From assembly GCA_024707145.1 (NCBI GenBank), contig JANQAI010000014.1, positions 62,001 to 126,000 of the forward strand: a DNA stretch of 64,000 nucleotides. The letters run 5' to 3'. The DNA is from Magnetospirillum sp. Its GTDB lineage: Bacteria; Pseudomonadota; Alphaproteobacteria; Rhodospirillales; Magnetospirillaceae. This document shows, piece after piece, positions 10,893 to 22,132 of this stretch. Positions within the stretch are counted from its first letter, which is position 1; each line of letters opens with the position of its first letter. A program made the translations under genes and the position numbers. The notes beneath the pieces were generated by a model. It ran no database searches. It was given only the letters and a program-made list of their open reading frames with translations, and was not told the DNA's origin.

Positions 10893-10987
10893 GCGCAGCC
10901 ACACGGCGAAGGCAGGGGGAAGCGGCATGCCCGCCCCCCTCGGCAGCGCACCATCCTGTTGCGGGCCGGCCGGACCATAGCACCCAG

Positions 10988-11052
10988 CGCAGTCCGGCCG
11001 CGACCTGATGACCTGGCCTCCGCCCCAGGAACACCGGCGGTTCCTTCTTTAA
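10988..11052 (+). pseudogene. Duplicated 3' end of the acetyltransferase gene (relic)
   Basis: This stretch reads RDLMTWPPPQEHRRFLL and a stop. It matches the C-terminal codons of the acetyltransferase at 10040-10096 and is followed by the same spacer and AGGAGA ribosome site that precede tail-collar copy 1. It is the scar of a tandem duplication that copied the end of the acetyltransferase gene together with the whole collar gene. Confidence 0.85.
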
Positions 11053-11073
11053 AACCATAAGCAGGAGACCCCC

Positions 11074-11805
11074 ATGTCCGAACCCTACATTGGCCAAGTC
11101 GAACTTTTCGCCTTCACCTTCAACCCTTCCGGCTGGCGCTTCTGCGACGGCACCTTGCTGCCGATCAACCAGTACCAGGCGCTGTACTCGCTGCTCGGCA
11201 CCCTTTACGGCGGCAACGCCCAGACCACCTTCGGGCTTCCTGACCTGCGCGCCCGCACTCCCCGTGGCCAGGGTACCAACTCCGGCTCAACCGTGCAGGT
11301 GGGCCAGACGGGCGGCAACGCCGCCGTCACGTTTGCGCTGGCACCAGCCAACATTCCCGGCCACACCCATCCGGCCACGTTCAGTCCCACCAACGGGAGC
11401 GCTCAGGTAAACATTCCCGGCACTGCCGGCTCGGGCAGCATCACCATCAATCCCGCACCGACCATCAGCGTTGTCCCCGGCTCCGCCGGCGTGGATCCGG
11501 TGGCCAATACCGAATACTACCTGACCGGCGTCAGCAGCGCCGCCAACGGCCCCTGCACCACCACGGCGCCCACCCCAGGCAACCAGGCCACCCTGAAGGG
11601 GCTCAACGTGCAGGTCGACGCCTCCACCTACAAGCCCGAGATTCCCGCCACGAGCACCACCATCACCACCGTCACCGGCGGCACCGTTGCGGTGGCGACC
11701 CAGAACCCCAACCCTGCCACGCCGGTCCAGGTCCCGCTCCTGAACCCGTTTCTCGGCATGAACTATTCCATTGCCCTGATCGGCGTGTATCCGACCCGCG
11801 ATTAA
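11074..11805 (+). CDS. Tail-collar / microcystin-dependent-like protein, copy 2
   Basis: An intact 243-residue paralogue of the preceding gene, nearly identical through the collar domain (YIGQVELFAFTFNPSGWRFCDG) and the C-terminal half (NTEYYLTGVSSAANGPCTTTAP). A Thr/Gly/Pro-rich middle (TAGSGSITINPAPTISVVPG) suggests an extended beta structure. GCAGGAGA lies before the ATG. Compared with copy 1 it lacks about 15 residues near the C-terminus. It is followed 34 bases later by a DUF6916-like gene, the usual partner of such collar genes. Confidence 0.85.
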   Translation: MSEPYIGQVELFAFTFNPSGWRFCDGTLLPINQYQALYSLLGTLYGGNAQTTFGLPDLRARTPRGQGTNSGSTVQVGQTGGNAAVTFALAPANIPGHTHPATFSPTNGSAQVNIPGTAGSGSITINPAPTISVVPGSAGVDPVANTEYYLTGVSSAANGPCTTTAPTPGNQATLKGLNVQVDASTYKPEIPATSTTITTVTGGTVAVATQNPNPATPVQVPLLNPFLGMNYSIALIGVYPTRD

Positions 11806-11839
11806 CTCCGGGCACCTGTCGAAAGGAAGGAGAAACGGC

Positions 11840-12139
11840 ATGCTTGCAAGCCTCACCAGCGCCGATTTCACGCCGCTGGTCGGTCGGACCGTCACCATCA
11901 CCCCCCAGGGCGGGCCGGCCATCCCCATGACCGTGGACCGGGTGGTCGAGAGCGGCGCCCCGGCGAGCGCCAGGCGGCGGAGGGCTTTCGCCGTGCTGAT
12001 GCTGACCGGGTTGGAAGCCGGCTTCGAATCCGCCACCTGCACCATCGCCGGGGACGGCCTGGAAACCCTGACCGCCGCCGTCAACCGGGTGATTTCGGAC
12101 GACCCCGGCAAGGCCTGCTACCAGATCGCCTTCAACTGA
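11840..12139 (+). CDS. Small DUF6916-like protein
   Basis: A 99-residue protein starting at an ATG with AAGGAGAAA upstream. The pattern (LTSADFTPLVGRTVTI, then RRRRAFAVLMLTGLE, ending AGKACYQIAFN-like) resembles the small DUF6916 proteins that follow tail-collar genes in many bacteria. Assignment is from memory of the family and gene order. No signal peptide or catalytic motif is seen. It ends the acetyltransferase-collar-collar group. Confidence 0.6.
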   Translation: MLASLTSADFTPLVGRTVTITPQGGPAIPMTVDRVVESGAPASARRRRAFAVLMLTGLEAGFESATCTIAGDGLETLTAAVNRVISDDPGKACYQIAFN

Positions 12140-12146
12140 GGCGTGG

Positions 12147-12174
12147 CCGGCGGAAGGCCCCCGCCTTCCGCCGG
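12147..12174 (+). terminator. Strong hairpin without T-run
   Basis: An 11-bp perfect inverted repeat (CCGGCGGAAGG, CCTTCCGCCGG) eight bases after the DUF6916-like stop. It lacks a downstream T-tract, so it may be a processing or stabilising hairpin rather than an efficient terminator. The AT-richer stretch to 12398 should carry the promoter of the giant exoprotein gene. Confidence 0.5.
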
Positions 12175-12398
12175 TTGGGCTGTGACAAATGGCAACCAGC
12201 CCGTGCGGTCACAACTCGCCACTTGAACAAACGGCTGTAAAAGGCGAAAAAGAATAAACAACATGCACTTTAGTGGCGCTTGAGTGTGAATTTGGCTGTG
12301 AACGGAACCCCTGAATCGATGCATGCCGCCCGGGTTTTCCCGACTGGCGGCCATTCGGCGTTCCGTCCGGCCGCATGCGATCCGTGGAGGATTCCGGC

Positions 12399-15300
12399 AT
12401 GACCAGCATGGCTTCCACCCCGGCGGATTCCCGCCGCCGCAACCGCCGTCCGCCCATGCTCCTGGCGCTGGAACCGCGCATGATGTTCGACGGGGCCGCC
12501 GCCGGCGACGCCGCCCACGCGGCGGCCCAAGCCGCAGCCCAAGCCCCCGCTGCGGACGCCGCGCACGATGCGCCGGATGCCGCCGCCAAGGTGCAGATTC
12601 CCGATGCCACCGCGCCCGCCGAAGTCCGCGCCGCCGCCCCCGAGCAGAACAACGGCAAGAAGGAAGTCGCCTTCGTCGACACCTCGGTGGCCGACTACCA
12701 GTCGCTGGTCGCGGGCATCGGCGCCGGGGTGGAAATCCAGTTGATCGACGGCGGCCAAAGCGGCCTGGCCCAGATCGCCAAATGGGCCGAGACCCATTCC
12801 GGCTACGACGCCATCCACATCCTCAGCCACGGCAGCGCGGCCACCCTGACCCTGGGCACGGACACGGTGACCGAGGGCGGCCTGCAATCCGCCGTCACCC
12901 AGGCCGAGTTGGCCCAGTTGGGCCATGCGCTGAAGGCCGGCGGCGACCTGCTGCTGTACGGCTGCGACATCGGCGCAGGCGAGACCGGCCGGCAATTCCT
13001 GTCCGATCTCTCCGCCGCCACCGGCGCCGACGTGGCCGCCTCCACCGACGCTACCGGCGCCGCCAGCCGCGGCGGCGACTGGGTGCTGGAAACCGCCGGC
13101 CCCCAGGTGAGCACCCAGGCGCTGGCGTTGGCTGGATATGGTGAAACCCTCGCCGATGCCACCTTCAGTTTCGGCACCGGCGGAGATGATTTGGCGGGCG
13201 GAGCATCGACCCTGTCCTATACGTACACCAGTGGATCGGTATCGGAAACCATCACCCTGACGGCAACCGTCGGAACCTCGGGCCCCGTGAACCTCTACTT
13301 CGCTCAGGATGCCGCCAGCACCGGCGGCACTTCAATCCTGGGTGACAACGATTTCAGCAACATGGACGGTCGGGTCATCACAACCGGCCTCGAAGCCGCC
13401 CAGTCGGTGGAAATTTCGGTCACAGGAAAAATTTTTACGCTCGACAGCTTCAGCTTCTATGATTTTGCTGAGAGCGGAGCAAACATCATTCTGACAACAT
13501 CGAAGGGATCATATAGCTTTACACCATCAATCGGCGCGAATAATGCGGACCAGATAACAAACTTGGCAAATTATCAAGTTTCTGGCGTGTATATATTCAG
13601 GGACGTCACTTCCGTAATCTTTACAAATCAAAACGGAGATTTGTCGCCTGTTCTCGACAACATATCTTTGAAAAATATCTACAAGCCGGGCGCCAATGCC
13701 AATGACGACACCGGCACAGCCACCGAGGCGGGCGCCGCCGCGGGCAGCGACGCCGGCGGCAACGTCATCGACAACGACTACGACACCAATTCCGGCACCA
13801 TGACGGTGACCGGCATCCGCACCGGCGCCGAATCGGGAACGGGTACCGGCGGCACCGTGGGCGTGGCCCTCGCCGGCACCTACGGCACCCTGACCATCAA
13901 TGCCAACGGCAGCTACACCTATGTGGTGAACAACAGCAACGCCGCCGTCCAGGCCCTGGCCGTCGGCCAGACCCTGACCGAGAGCTTCACCTATACCATC
14001 AGCGGCAGCGACGTCAGCGGCTCGCCGTCCACCGACATCGGCACGCTGGAGATCACCATCGACGGCGCCAACGACGCGCCCGTGGCCGCCAACGACAGCG
14101 GTTCCGCCACCGAGGCGGGCGGCATCGCCAACGGCACCGCCGGCAGCAACGCCACCGGCAACGTGCTGACCAACGACACCGATCCCGATGCCGGCGCCAC
14201 CAAGACCGTCAGCGCCGTGCGCCTTGGCGGGACCGAGGGTACCGGCACCGGCGGCACCGTGGGCGTGGCGCTGACCGGCACCTACGGCACCCTGACCCTG
14301 AACAGCAACGGCAGCTACACCTACGCGGTGGACAACAGCAACGCCACCGTCCAGGCCCTGGCCGCCGGCCAGACCCTGACCGAGAGCTTCAACTACACCG
14401 TCTCGGATGGTTCGGCCACCGACCTCGCCGTGCTGACCATCACCATCAACGGCGCCAACGACGCGCCCGTGGCCGCCAACGACAGCGGTTCCGCCACCGA
14501 GGCGGGCGGCGTCGCCAACGGCACCGCCGGCAGCAACGCCACCGGCAACGTGCTGAGCAACGACACCGATCCCGACAGCACCATGACGGTGAGCGCCGTG
14601 CGCCTCGGCGGGACCGAGGGTACCGGCACCGGCGGCACCGTGGGCGTGGCGCTGACCGGCACCTACGGCACCCTGACCCTGAACAGCAACGGCAGCTACA
14701 CCTACGCGGTGGACAACAGCAACGCCACCGTCCAGGCCCTGGCCGCCGGCCAGACCCTGACCGAGAGCTTCAACTACACCGTCTCGGATGGTTCGGCCAC
14801 CGACCTCGCCGTGCTGACCATCACCATCAACGGCGCCAACGACGCGCCGGCCGGCGGCGACAAGACGGTGACGGCGACGGAAGACACCCCTACGTCTTCC
14901 AGACCAGCGACTTCACCTTCACCGACCCGGACACGGGCGCCGCGTTCGCCGGCATCCAGCTGGCCAGCCTGCCCGGCGCCGGCACCCTGTGGCTGGACGC
15001 CAACAACAACGGCAGCAACGACGACACGGCATTGACCGCCGCCGCCATCATCTCCGCCGCCGACATCGCCGCTGGCCGGCTGAAGTTCTCCCCGGACGCC
15101 AACGCCAACGGCGCCGGCTATGCCAATTTCACCTTCAAGGTCGGCGACGGCAGCCTGTATGCCGGCAACGCCAACACCATCACCATCGACGTCACCGCGG
15201 TGAACGACGCTCCGGCCGTCACTGCCGGCTCGAGCAGCGCCAGCTATACCGAAAACGGTGCCGGCGTGGTGGTCGACAACACCATCACCGTTGCGGACGT

Positions 15301-18300
15301 GGACAACGCCGACATCGCCGGCGCCACCGTGGTGATTTCGTCGGGCTACGTCAGCGGCGACACCCTGAGCTTCTCCAATCAGAACGGCATCACCGGCACC
15401 TGGGATGCCGGCACCCGCACCCTGACCCTGACCGGCACCGCCACCAAGGCGCAGTACGAGGCGGCGCTGCGCTCGGTGACCTTCAGTTCTTCCAGCGAGA
15501 ATCCGGGCAGCGGCACCCGCACGGTCACCTGGCAGGTGGACGACGGGCAGGCCAGCAACCATGCCAGCAACTCGCCCACCAGCACGGTGGCGGTGGTCCC
15601 GGTCAACGACGCCCCCACCGACATCTCGCTCAGCGGCACCACCGTCTCGATCTACGACACGGCCGGAGCGCCGGTGGGCAACCTAGCCGCCACCGATGTG
15701 GATTCGTCGTCCTTCACCTATAGCGTCCAGGCGGTATCGCTGGACGGGGTGCCGCAAAGCACCGGATCGTTCAGCATCAGCGGATCGCAACTGACGGCCA
15801 CCAATCCGGGCCTGCTGGCGGTGGGCGCCTACGCCGTCACCATCCGCGTGGACGACGGCGCCGGCGGGACCTACGACAAAACCTTCTCCATCGTCGTCTC
15901 CGATGCGCTGATTGTCACCACCGTCAGCGACAGCGGTGACGACGCCGAAGTCGATTCCACCTTTGCGGAGGCCTTGGCCGATGGCGGCGGGCTTAGCCTG
16001 CGCGAAGCTGCCTTCTTCGCTGGTGGCGGCACCATCGGCTTCGCCGCCGGCCTGGCCGGCCAGACCATCTCACTCGGTTCGGCCCTGAGCCTCAGCGCCG
16101 GCGTCACCCTCGACACCGACGCCGTCGGCACGCTGACCATCGCTGGCGCCAGCACCATCACCCTGAACGGCGCCACCACTATCACCAACGGCAGTGGCGA
16201 CACCCTGACCATCGCCGCGCAGATCGGGGGCAGCGGCGCATTGGCCAAGACCGGCGCCGGCACGCTGGCACTCGGCAATTCCGGCAACAGTGCCAGCTGG
16301 AGCGGCAGCGTGACGGTGACCGGCGGCACCCTGTCGGTGGCCGGCGACGGCAACCTGGGCGGCGGCGCCAGCAGCATCACCCTGAACGGCGGCGGGCTGG
16401 AGATCACCGGGGCCACCACCATCGACAACGCCATCACCCTGGGCTCCCCGGCCACCATCAGCAGCAGCGGCAACGCCACCTTGTCGGGCGCCATCGTGGG
16501 GACGGGCGACCTGACCAAGGCCGGCGCCGGCACCCTGACCCTGGCGGGCGCCAACACCTATACCGGCGCCACCACCGTGAGTGCCGGTGGGCTGACGCTG
16601 AGCGGCGGCTCTGCCATCGCCGATTCCGGTTCCGTGAGTCTGGCCGCCGGAACCACCCTGACCCTGAGCGCGGACGAGACCATCGGGTCGCTGGCCGGCG
16701 CCGCCGGTTCCACCGTGGCGCTGGGCAGCAACACCCTGACCACCGGCGGCAACAACACCTCCACCGCCATTGCCGGCGCCATCACCGGCACCGGCGGGCT
16801 GACCAAGCTCGGCACCGGCACGCTGACCCTGTCGGGCACCAACACCTATACCGGCACCACCACCGTCGACAGCGGCGGACTGACGCTGAGCGGCGGCTCG
16901 GCCATCGACGATGCCGGTACCGTGAGCCTGGCCGCCGGGACCACCCTGACCCTGAGCGCGGACGAGACCGTCGGCGCGCTGAGTTCCGCCGCCGGTTCCA
17001 CCGTGGCGCTGGGCAGCCACACCCTGACGGCCGGCGGCAACAACACCTCCACCGCCATTGCCGGCGCCATCACCGGCACCGGCGGGCTGACCAAGGCGGG
17101 CTCTGGCACCCTGACCTTGTCGGGCGTCAACACCCATACCGGCACCACCAATGTCAATGGCGGCGGCCTGACCCTGGCCGGCGGTTCGGCCATCGCCAAT
17201 ACCGCCTCGGTGAGCTTGGGCGCCGGAACCACCCTGACCCTGAGCGCGGACGAAACCATCGGGTCGCTGGCCAGTGCCGCCGGTTCCACCGTGGCGCTGG
17301 GCAGCAACACCCTGACCGCTGGCGGCAACAACGACTCCACCGCCATTGCCGGCGCCATCACCGGCACCGGCGGGCTGACCAAGCTCGGCACCGGCATCCT
17401 GACCCTGTCGGGCACCAACACCTATACCGGCGCCACCGCCGTCACCGGCGGCGGGCTGACCCTGACCGGCGGCTCGGCCATCGCCGATACCGGCACCGTA
17501 AATCTGGCTACCGGGGCCACCCTGACCCTGGGCGCTTCGGAAACCATCGGCTCGCTGGCCTCCGCCGCCGGCTCTACCATGGCGCTGGGCAGCAACACTC
17601 TGACCACCGGCGGCGACAACACCTCCACCACCGTGGCCGGTGCCATCACCGGCACCGGCGGGTTGACCAAGGCCGGCACCGGCACCCTGACCCTGGCAGG
17701 CACCAACACCTATACCGGTGCCACTACCGTCAGCGGCGGCAATCTGACCCTGACCGGCGGTTCGGCCATCGCCGATGCCGGCTCGGTGAGCTTGGGCGCC
17801 GGAACCACCCTGACCTTGGGCGCGGACGAAACCATCGGCTCGCTGACCAGCGCCGCCGGTTCCACCGTGGCGCTGGGCAGCCACACCCTGACGGCCGGCG
17901 GCAACAACGGCTCCACCCTCGCCGCCGGCGCCATCACCGGCACCGGCGGGCTGAGCAAGACCGGCAGCGGCACGCTGACCCTGTCGGGCGCCAACACTTA
18001 TACCGGCGCCACCACCGTCACCGGCGGCGACCTGACCCTGGCCGGCGGTTCGGCCATCGCCGATGGCGGCGCCGTATCGCTGGGTGCCGGCGCCACCTTG
18101 ACCCTGAGTGGGAACGAGACCATCGGTTCGCTGGCCGGCGCCGCCACCTCCACCGTGGCGCTGGGCGCCAACACCCTGACCACCGGCGGCAACAACGGCA
18201 ACACCGTGATGGCCGGCACCATCTTCGGCACCGGCGGCCTGACCAAGGCCGGCACCGGCACGCTGACGCTGGCCGGCACCAACACCTATGCGGGGGCCAC

Positions 18301-19627
18301 CGCTATCAATGGCGGCACCTTGCAAGTGGACGGCGCACTGGACGGCACCTCGGCGGTGACCGTCGCCGGCGGCGCCACCCTGGGCGGCAGCGGCACCATC
18401 TTCGCCGGAGGCTCCACCAACAGCGTGACGGTGAGTGCCGGCGCCACCCTGTCGCCCGCCACCGAGGGCACGGCGGGCCGCCTGACCATCAACGGCAACC
18501 TGGTGCTGAACGGAACCCTGTCGGTGGACCTGAACGGCGCCATCCCGGGCAGTCAGCACGACCAGGTGGCGGTCAACGGCACCGTCACCCTGGGCGCCCC
18601 CAGTTCGCTGGTGATACGGACCGCCGCCGACGGCACCTTCGTGATCATCGATAACGACGGCACCGACGCGGTCGGCGGGACCTTGCCGGACTTTGCCGAG
18701 GGGCAGCCCGTGCCCCAAGGCGGCTACACCGTCACCGCCCGCTACGCCGCCGGCACCGGCAACGACGTGGAACTGACCGGGGCGGCGGCATCCTCCGGTG
18801 GCAGCGACGGTGGCCACAATAACAATGGCCGCAACAGCAACGGCGGCGAAACCGGCGGCGGGAACGACAATGGTGGCGGGAACGGCAGTGGCGGCTCCGA
18901 AACGAGCGCCCCCGTCATCACTTTTGGCCGCACACCCGGGGCGGGGGCCAGCCAGGGCAGCCTGACCGGCGCGGGGCCGGGCGCGGGTTTCGGTTCCCTT
19001 GGCGATAGCGGCCTGGGCGGCAGCAGTGGATTTGGGAGCGGAAGCGGTGGCTCGTCGGGACCGGCCTTCGGCTTCCAGTCCTCGCTGGTCGCCCTGGCTC
19101 CCATGCTCTCGGCCCCCAACGACGTCGGCTTCCGTGTCGCGGTGGTGGCCGAATCGGCCCGTCCCACGATGCAGGGCGAGATCGTGGTGGCGCGCCCCAT
19201 CGGCACCGTCGAGGCTACCGACGGCCGCGTCAGCTTCGCCATCCCGGTGGACGCCTTTGCGGTGAGCCGCCCCGACAGCACCGTGACGCTGACCGCCACC
19301 CGCGCCGACGGCCGGGCGCTGCCGTCCTGGATCAGCTTCAACCCGGCCACCGGCGCCTTCGAGGGGACGCCGCCTCCGGGCCAGCGCGCCGTGGAAGTCC
19401 GGGTCATCGCCCGCGACCAGAACGGCAACGAGGCGGTCCAGGTCATCCGCATCGAGATCAAGCCGGCGAACCGGGGCGCCGACAACCGTGACGGCATGGC
19501 GGTGAAGGCCGCCTTCGCCGGCCGGCCCGGTCTGGGCAGCCAGTTGGCAGCCATGCGGCTGGGGCAAAGCGAGCGCATGGCGGAATTGTCTCGCGCCTTG
19601 GCCAAGGGATCGGCGAAGGTGGCATGA
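12399..19627 (+). CDS. Giant repetitive exoprotein: LEPR motif, DUF4347, VCBS and beta-strand repeats (one frameshift)
   Basis: The corrected length is about 2,409 residues. The start at 12399 has GGAGG eight bases upstream; the in-frame ATG at 12375 lacks a site. Order: basic N-terminus with LALEPRMMFDGA at 22-33, typical of very large exported proteins; Ala-rich linker; DUF4347 (~75-240, with IHILSHGSAATL and LLLYGCDIGAGETG); a less GC-rich segment (~270-430); three VCBS repeats (GSYTYVVNNSN type); cadherin-like/CalX-like blocks; six exact 96-residue autotransporter-associated beta repeats; a Gly/Asn-rich linker; and a C-terminal putative Ig/cadherin domain. One C is missing at 14887-14890 (DTP|YVFQTSD). 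It has no Sec signal peptide and no RTX C-terminus. It is followed immediately by its presumed export genes. Confidence 0.88.
14064..14831 (+). repeat. Two tandem near-identical VCBS-encoding repeats
   Basis: Units 14064-14450 (387 bp) and 14451-14831 (381 bp) are almost identical in DNA, differing mainly by a 6-bp length change at the ATNDTDPD segment. A third, more diverged unit precedes them (13690-14063). The DNA-level identity points to recent duplication or gene conversion. Confidence 0.9.
16558..18285 (+). repeat. Six tandem 288-bp repeats encoding autotransporter-associated beta strands
   Basis: Six units of exactly 288 bp (96 codons) begin at 16558, 16846, 17134, 17422, 17710 and 17998. 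Each encodes TYTGATTV..GGLTLSGGSAI, TLTLSADETIGSL, STVALGSNTLT and ITGTGGLTKAGTGTLTL. The constant period with scattered third-position changes indicates expansion by unequal recombination under selection on the protein. Flanking partial units occur on both sides. Confidence 0.9.
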
Positions 19628-19643
19628 AGATGGGGGGAACGTG

Positions 19644-21404
19644 ATGACGAGCGTGAAATTCCTGGCCTCGGCCTCGATGCTGGTGCTGTTGTCGGCCTGC
19701 GCGGTGCAGCCGTCGCCGTTCACGCCGGCCGAGTTGAAGGCCCAGGCCCAGGCGGACAAGGCCGAAATGTTCACCGCCGAGCCGGTGACCCGGCCGGTGA
19801 GCCTGGCCGACGCCGTGGCCCGCGCCCTCAAGCACAATCTGGACCACCGGACCAAGGTGATGGAACAGGCGCTGGCCCTGGGCCAGACCAAGGTGGACCG
19901 CTGGGACCTGCTGCCCAAGCTGGCGGCCAATGCCGGCTATGCCGGCCGCTCGGAACCCTACGCCACGGTGTCGCGCACCCGCTTCACCCAGCGCACCGGC
20001 GCCGACACCGAACCCACCTATTCCGCCGACCGCGACGCCATCACCGCCGATTTGACGCTGTCGTGGAACGTGCTGGATTTCGGCGTCTCCTACTTCAACG
20101 CCCACCAGAACGCCGACCGCGCCCTGATCGCCGAGGAACGCCGCCGCAAGACCGTGCACAATCTGGTGCAGGAGGTGCGCTTCGCCTTCTGGCGGGCCGC
20201 CGCCGCCCAGGTGCTGGAGGCCGAGGTGCGCCAGGCCATCGGGCTGGCCGAACAGGCGCTGGGCGATGCCCGCCGGGTCGAGGCGGCGCGGCTGAGGAAC
20301 CCGGCCGAGGCCCTGCGTTTCCAGAAGACCCTGCTGGAGAATCTGCGCCAGCTGGAAGGCGTATCGCAGGAATTGTCCACCGCCCGCGTCGAGCTGGCGG
20401 CACTGATGGACTTGCCGCCGGGAACCGAGTTCACCCTGGAGGTGCCGGCCGATTCCACCATGGCCCCGCCCTCCGTCGCCATGGCGGTGGAGCAGATGGA
20501 GGAAACCGCGCTGGTCAACAACGCCGACCTGCGCGAACAGGGCTACAACGCCCGCATCGCCGTGGACGAGACCCGCAAGACCATCCTGAAACTGCTGCCC
20601 GGGCTGTCCTTCACCGCCGGGCGGAACTACGACAGCAACTCATTCCTGGTGGACAACCGCTGGTACGAGGCCGGCGCCAGGGTCACTTGGAACCTGTTCA
20701 ACCTGATCTCGGCGCCCGACCAGATCGCCAATGCCGAAGCCGGCGAGACCGTGGCGAAGGCACGCCGCCAGGCCCTGCACATGGCCGTGCTGGCCCAGGT
20801 GCATATCGGCCTGCGCCAGTTCAACAACGCCTCCAAGCAGTACATCCGCGCCGACGAACTGTATCAGGTGGAGAAGCGCCTGGCCGATTTCACCAAGGTG
20901 CGCGCGGACAACGACGCCCAAAGCGTGATGGAGCAGATCACCAACCAGACCAGCGCCATCGCCGCCTCGCTGCGCCGCTACCAGTCCTACGCCCAGATGC
21001 AGTCCTCGCTGGGACGGCTGTACGCCACCATGGGCCAGGACTTCCTGCCCGGCACGGTGGCCAGCCAGGATCTGGACGACCTGAGCCGGCGGGTGGCGCT
21101 GAGCCTGGAAGAGTGGGGCCACGGCCTGTCCGACCAGGCCCCCGAGACCCCGGCTCCCGTCAAGGTGCCGGAGCCCGAACCCGCCCTGGTCCCGGCAGCG
21201 GTGCCGGTCGCGGCCAAGCCCGCTTTGCCGCCGGCCAAGGACGACATCGGCATGGGCAGCCTGTTCTCGCACGTGGGCGACTGGTTCGACCCCGCCGCCA
21301 AGCCGGCGGCGGCCCAACCTGCCAACCCACCGGCCAAGCATCCCGACGAAGTCTCGCAGATGCGCGACCGGATCAGCCAATTGGTGGCCGAGTCGGCCCG
21401 GTGA
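19644..21404 (+). CDS. TolC-family outer-membrane factor with lipobox
   Basis: About 586 residues. The N-terminus has a lipoprotein signal (MLVLLSAC), then two OEP-like helical-hairpin repeats beginning VSLADAVARALKHNLDHR, with an internal YNARIAVDETRKTILKLLPGLSF half-repeat. A Pro/Ala-rich tail after ~490 (PAPVKVPEPEPALVPAA) is unusual for TolC and could span the periplasm. GGGGGGA precedes the ATG; a GTG one codon earlier is possible. The gene starts 17 bases after the giant exoprotein and its stop overlaps the next gene (GTGA). It is the outer-membrane exit duct of the proposed export system. Confidence 0.87.
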   Translation: MTSVKFLASASMLVLLSACAVQPSPFTPAELKAQAQADKAEMFTAEPVTRPVSLADAVARALKHNLDHRTKVMEQALALGQTKVDRWDLLPKLAANAGYAGRSEPYATVSRTRFTQRTGADTEPTYSADRDAITADLTLSWNVLDFGVSYFNAHQNADRALIAEERRRKTVHNLVQEVRFAFWRAAAAQVLEAEVRQAIGLAEQALGDARRVEAARLRNPAEALRFQKTLLENLRQLEGVSQELSTARVELAALMDLPPGTEFTLEVPADSTMAPPSVAMAVEQMEETALVNNADLREQGYNARIAVDETRKTILKLLPGLSFTAGRNYDSNSFLVDNRWYEAGARVTWNLFNLISAPDQIANAEAGETVAKARRQALHMAVLAQVHIGLRQFNNASKQYIRADELYQVEKRLADFTKVRADNDAQSVMEQITNQTSAIAASLRRYQSYAQMQSSLGRLYATMGQDFLPGTVASQDLDDLSRRVALSLEEWGHGLSDQAPETPAPVKVPEPEPALVPAAVPVAAKPALPPAKDDIGMGSLFSHVGDWFDPAAKPAAAQPANPPAKHPDEVSQMRDRISQLVAESAR

Positions 21405-22132
21405 GATCCCTTCCGGTCGCCGCCATGCTGGTCCTCGCTGCTCCCGCCCTGGCGCAGGAGAGCGGCCTGCTGGACATCCGCGCCCAGCTGTCGCCGCGGC
21501 GCTACACCACCTTGTCGGCGGAACTGGGGGCCAAGATCGAGCGCCTGCCCATCAAGGAGGGCGAGCGTTTCCGCGAGGGCCAGATCCTGGTGTCCATGGA
21601 ATGCTCGGTCCACCGCGCCAACCTTGAGAAGGCCCGGGCCGCCTTGGTCGCCGCCGAGAAGACCTCGGCGGTCAACAAGAAGCTGCACGAGATGAATGCC
21701 GGCGGGGCGCTGGAGGCCGAGGTGGCCGCCGCCGAGGCGCAGAAGGCCCGCGCCGAGGTCGAGGCCGGCCGCGCCGTCCTGGCCAAATGCCAGGTGGCGG
21801 CGCCGTTCCCGGGGCGCGTCGCCGAACTGAAGGTGCGCGAGCAGCAGTTCGTCCAGCCCGGCAATCCCATGATGGAGATCATCGACGATTCGGTGCTGGA
21901 GGTGGAGTTCCTGGCCCCCAGCAAGTGGCTGAGCTGGATGAAACCCGGCAGCCCCTTCCAAATCGCCGTGGATGAAACCGGCCGCACCTATCCGGCCAAG
22001 GTGGCCCGCCTGGGCGCCCGGGTCGATCCGGTCAGCCAGTCGGTCAAGGTGGTGGGCGAGATCACCGGCACCCACGCCGAATTGCTGGCCGGCATGAGCG
22101 GCAAGATCCAGATGGCTCCGGGGGCGCCGTGA
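21401..22132 (+). CDS. Periplasmic adaptor (membrane-fusion) protein, short
   Basis: A 243-residue protein starting at GTG in a GTGA overlap with the TolC-like gene. It has a signal peptide (RSLPVAAMLVLAAPALAQ), then the adaptor pattern: a lipoyl half-motif (IERLPIKEGERFREGQILVSME), a coiled hairpin (RANLEKARAALVAAEKTSA) and the second half (CQVAAPFPGRVAELKVREQQFVQPG). The length is short, lacking much of a membrane-proximal domain. It probably bridges the outer-membrane factor and the inner-membrane components encoded next. Its own stop overlaps the following start. Confidence 0.85.
   Translation: MRSLPVAAMLVLAAPALAQESGLLDIRAQLSPRRYTTLSAELGAKIERLPIKEGERFREGQILVSMECSVHRANLEKARAALVAAEKTSAVNKKLHEMNAGGALEAEVAAAEAQKARAEVEAGRAVLAKCQVAAPFPGRVAELKVREQQFVQPGNPMMEIIDDSVLEVEFLAPSKWLSWMKPGSPFQIAVDETGRTYPAKVARLGARVDPVSQSVKVVGEITGTHAELLAGMSGKIQMAPGAP

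Noticed and set aside
10118..12139. Prophage explanation for the tail-collar genes
   Set aside because: No capsid, terminase, portal or lysis genes are nearby, and such collar genes with acetyltransferase and DUF6916 partners are commonly chromosomal.
16070..19930. 1,286-codon minus-strand frame opposite the giant exoprotein
   Set aside because: It is the mirror of a repetitive, GC-biased coding sequence; its repeats follow the 288-bp units exactly and no start site or family is seen.
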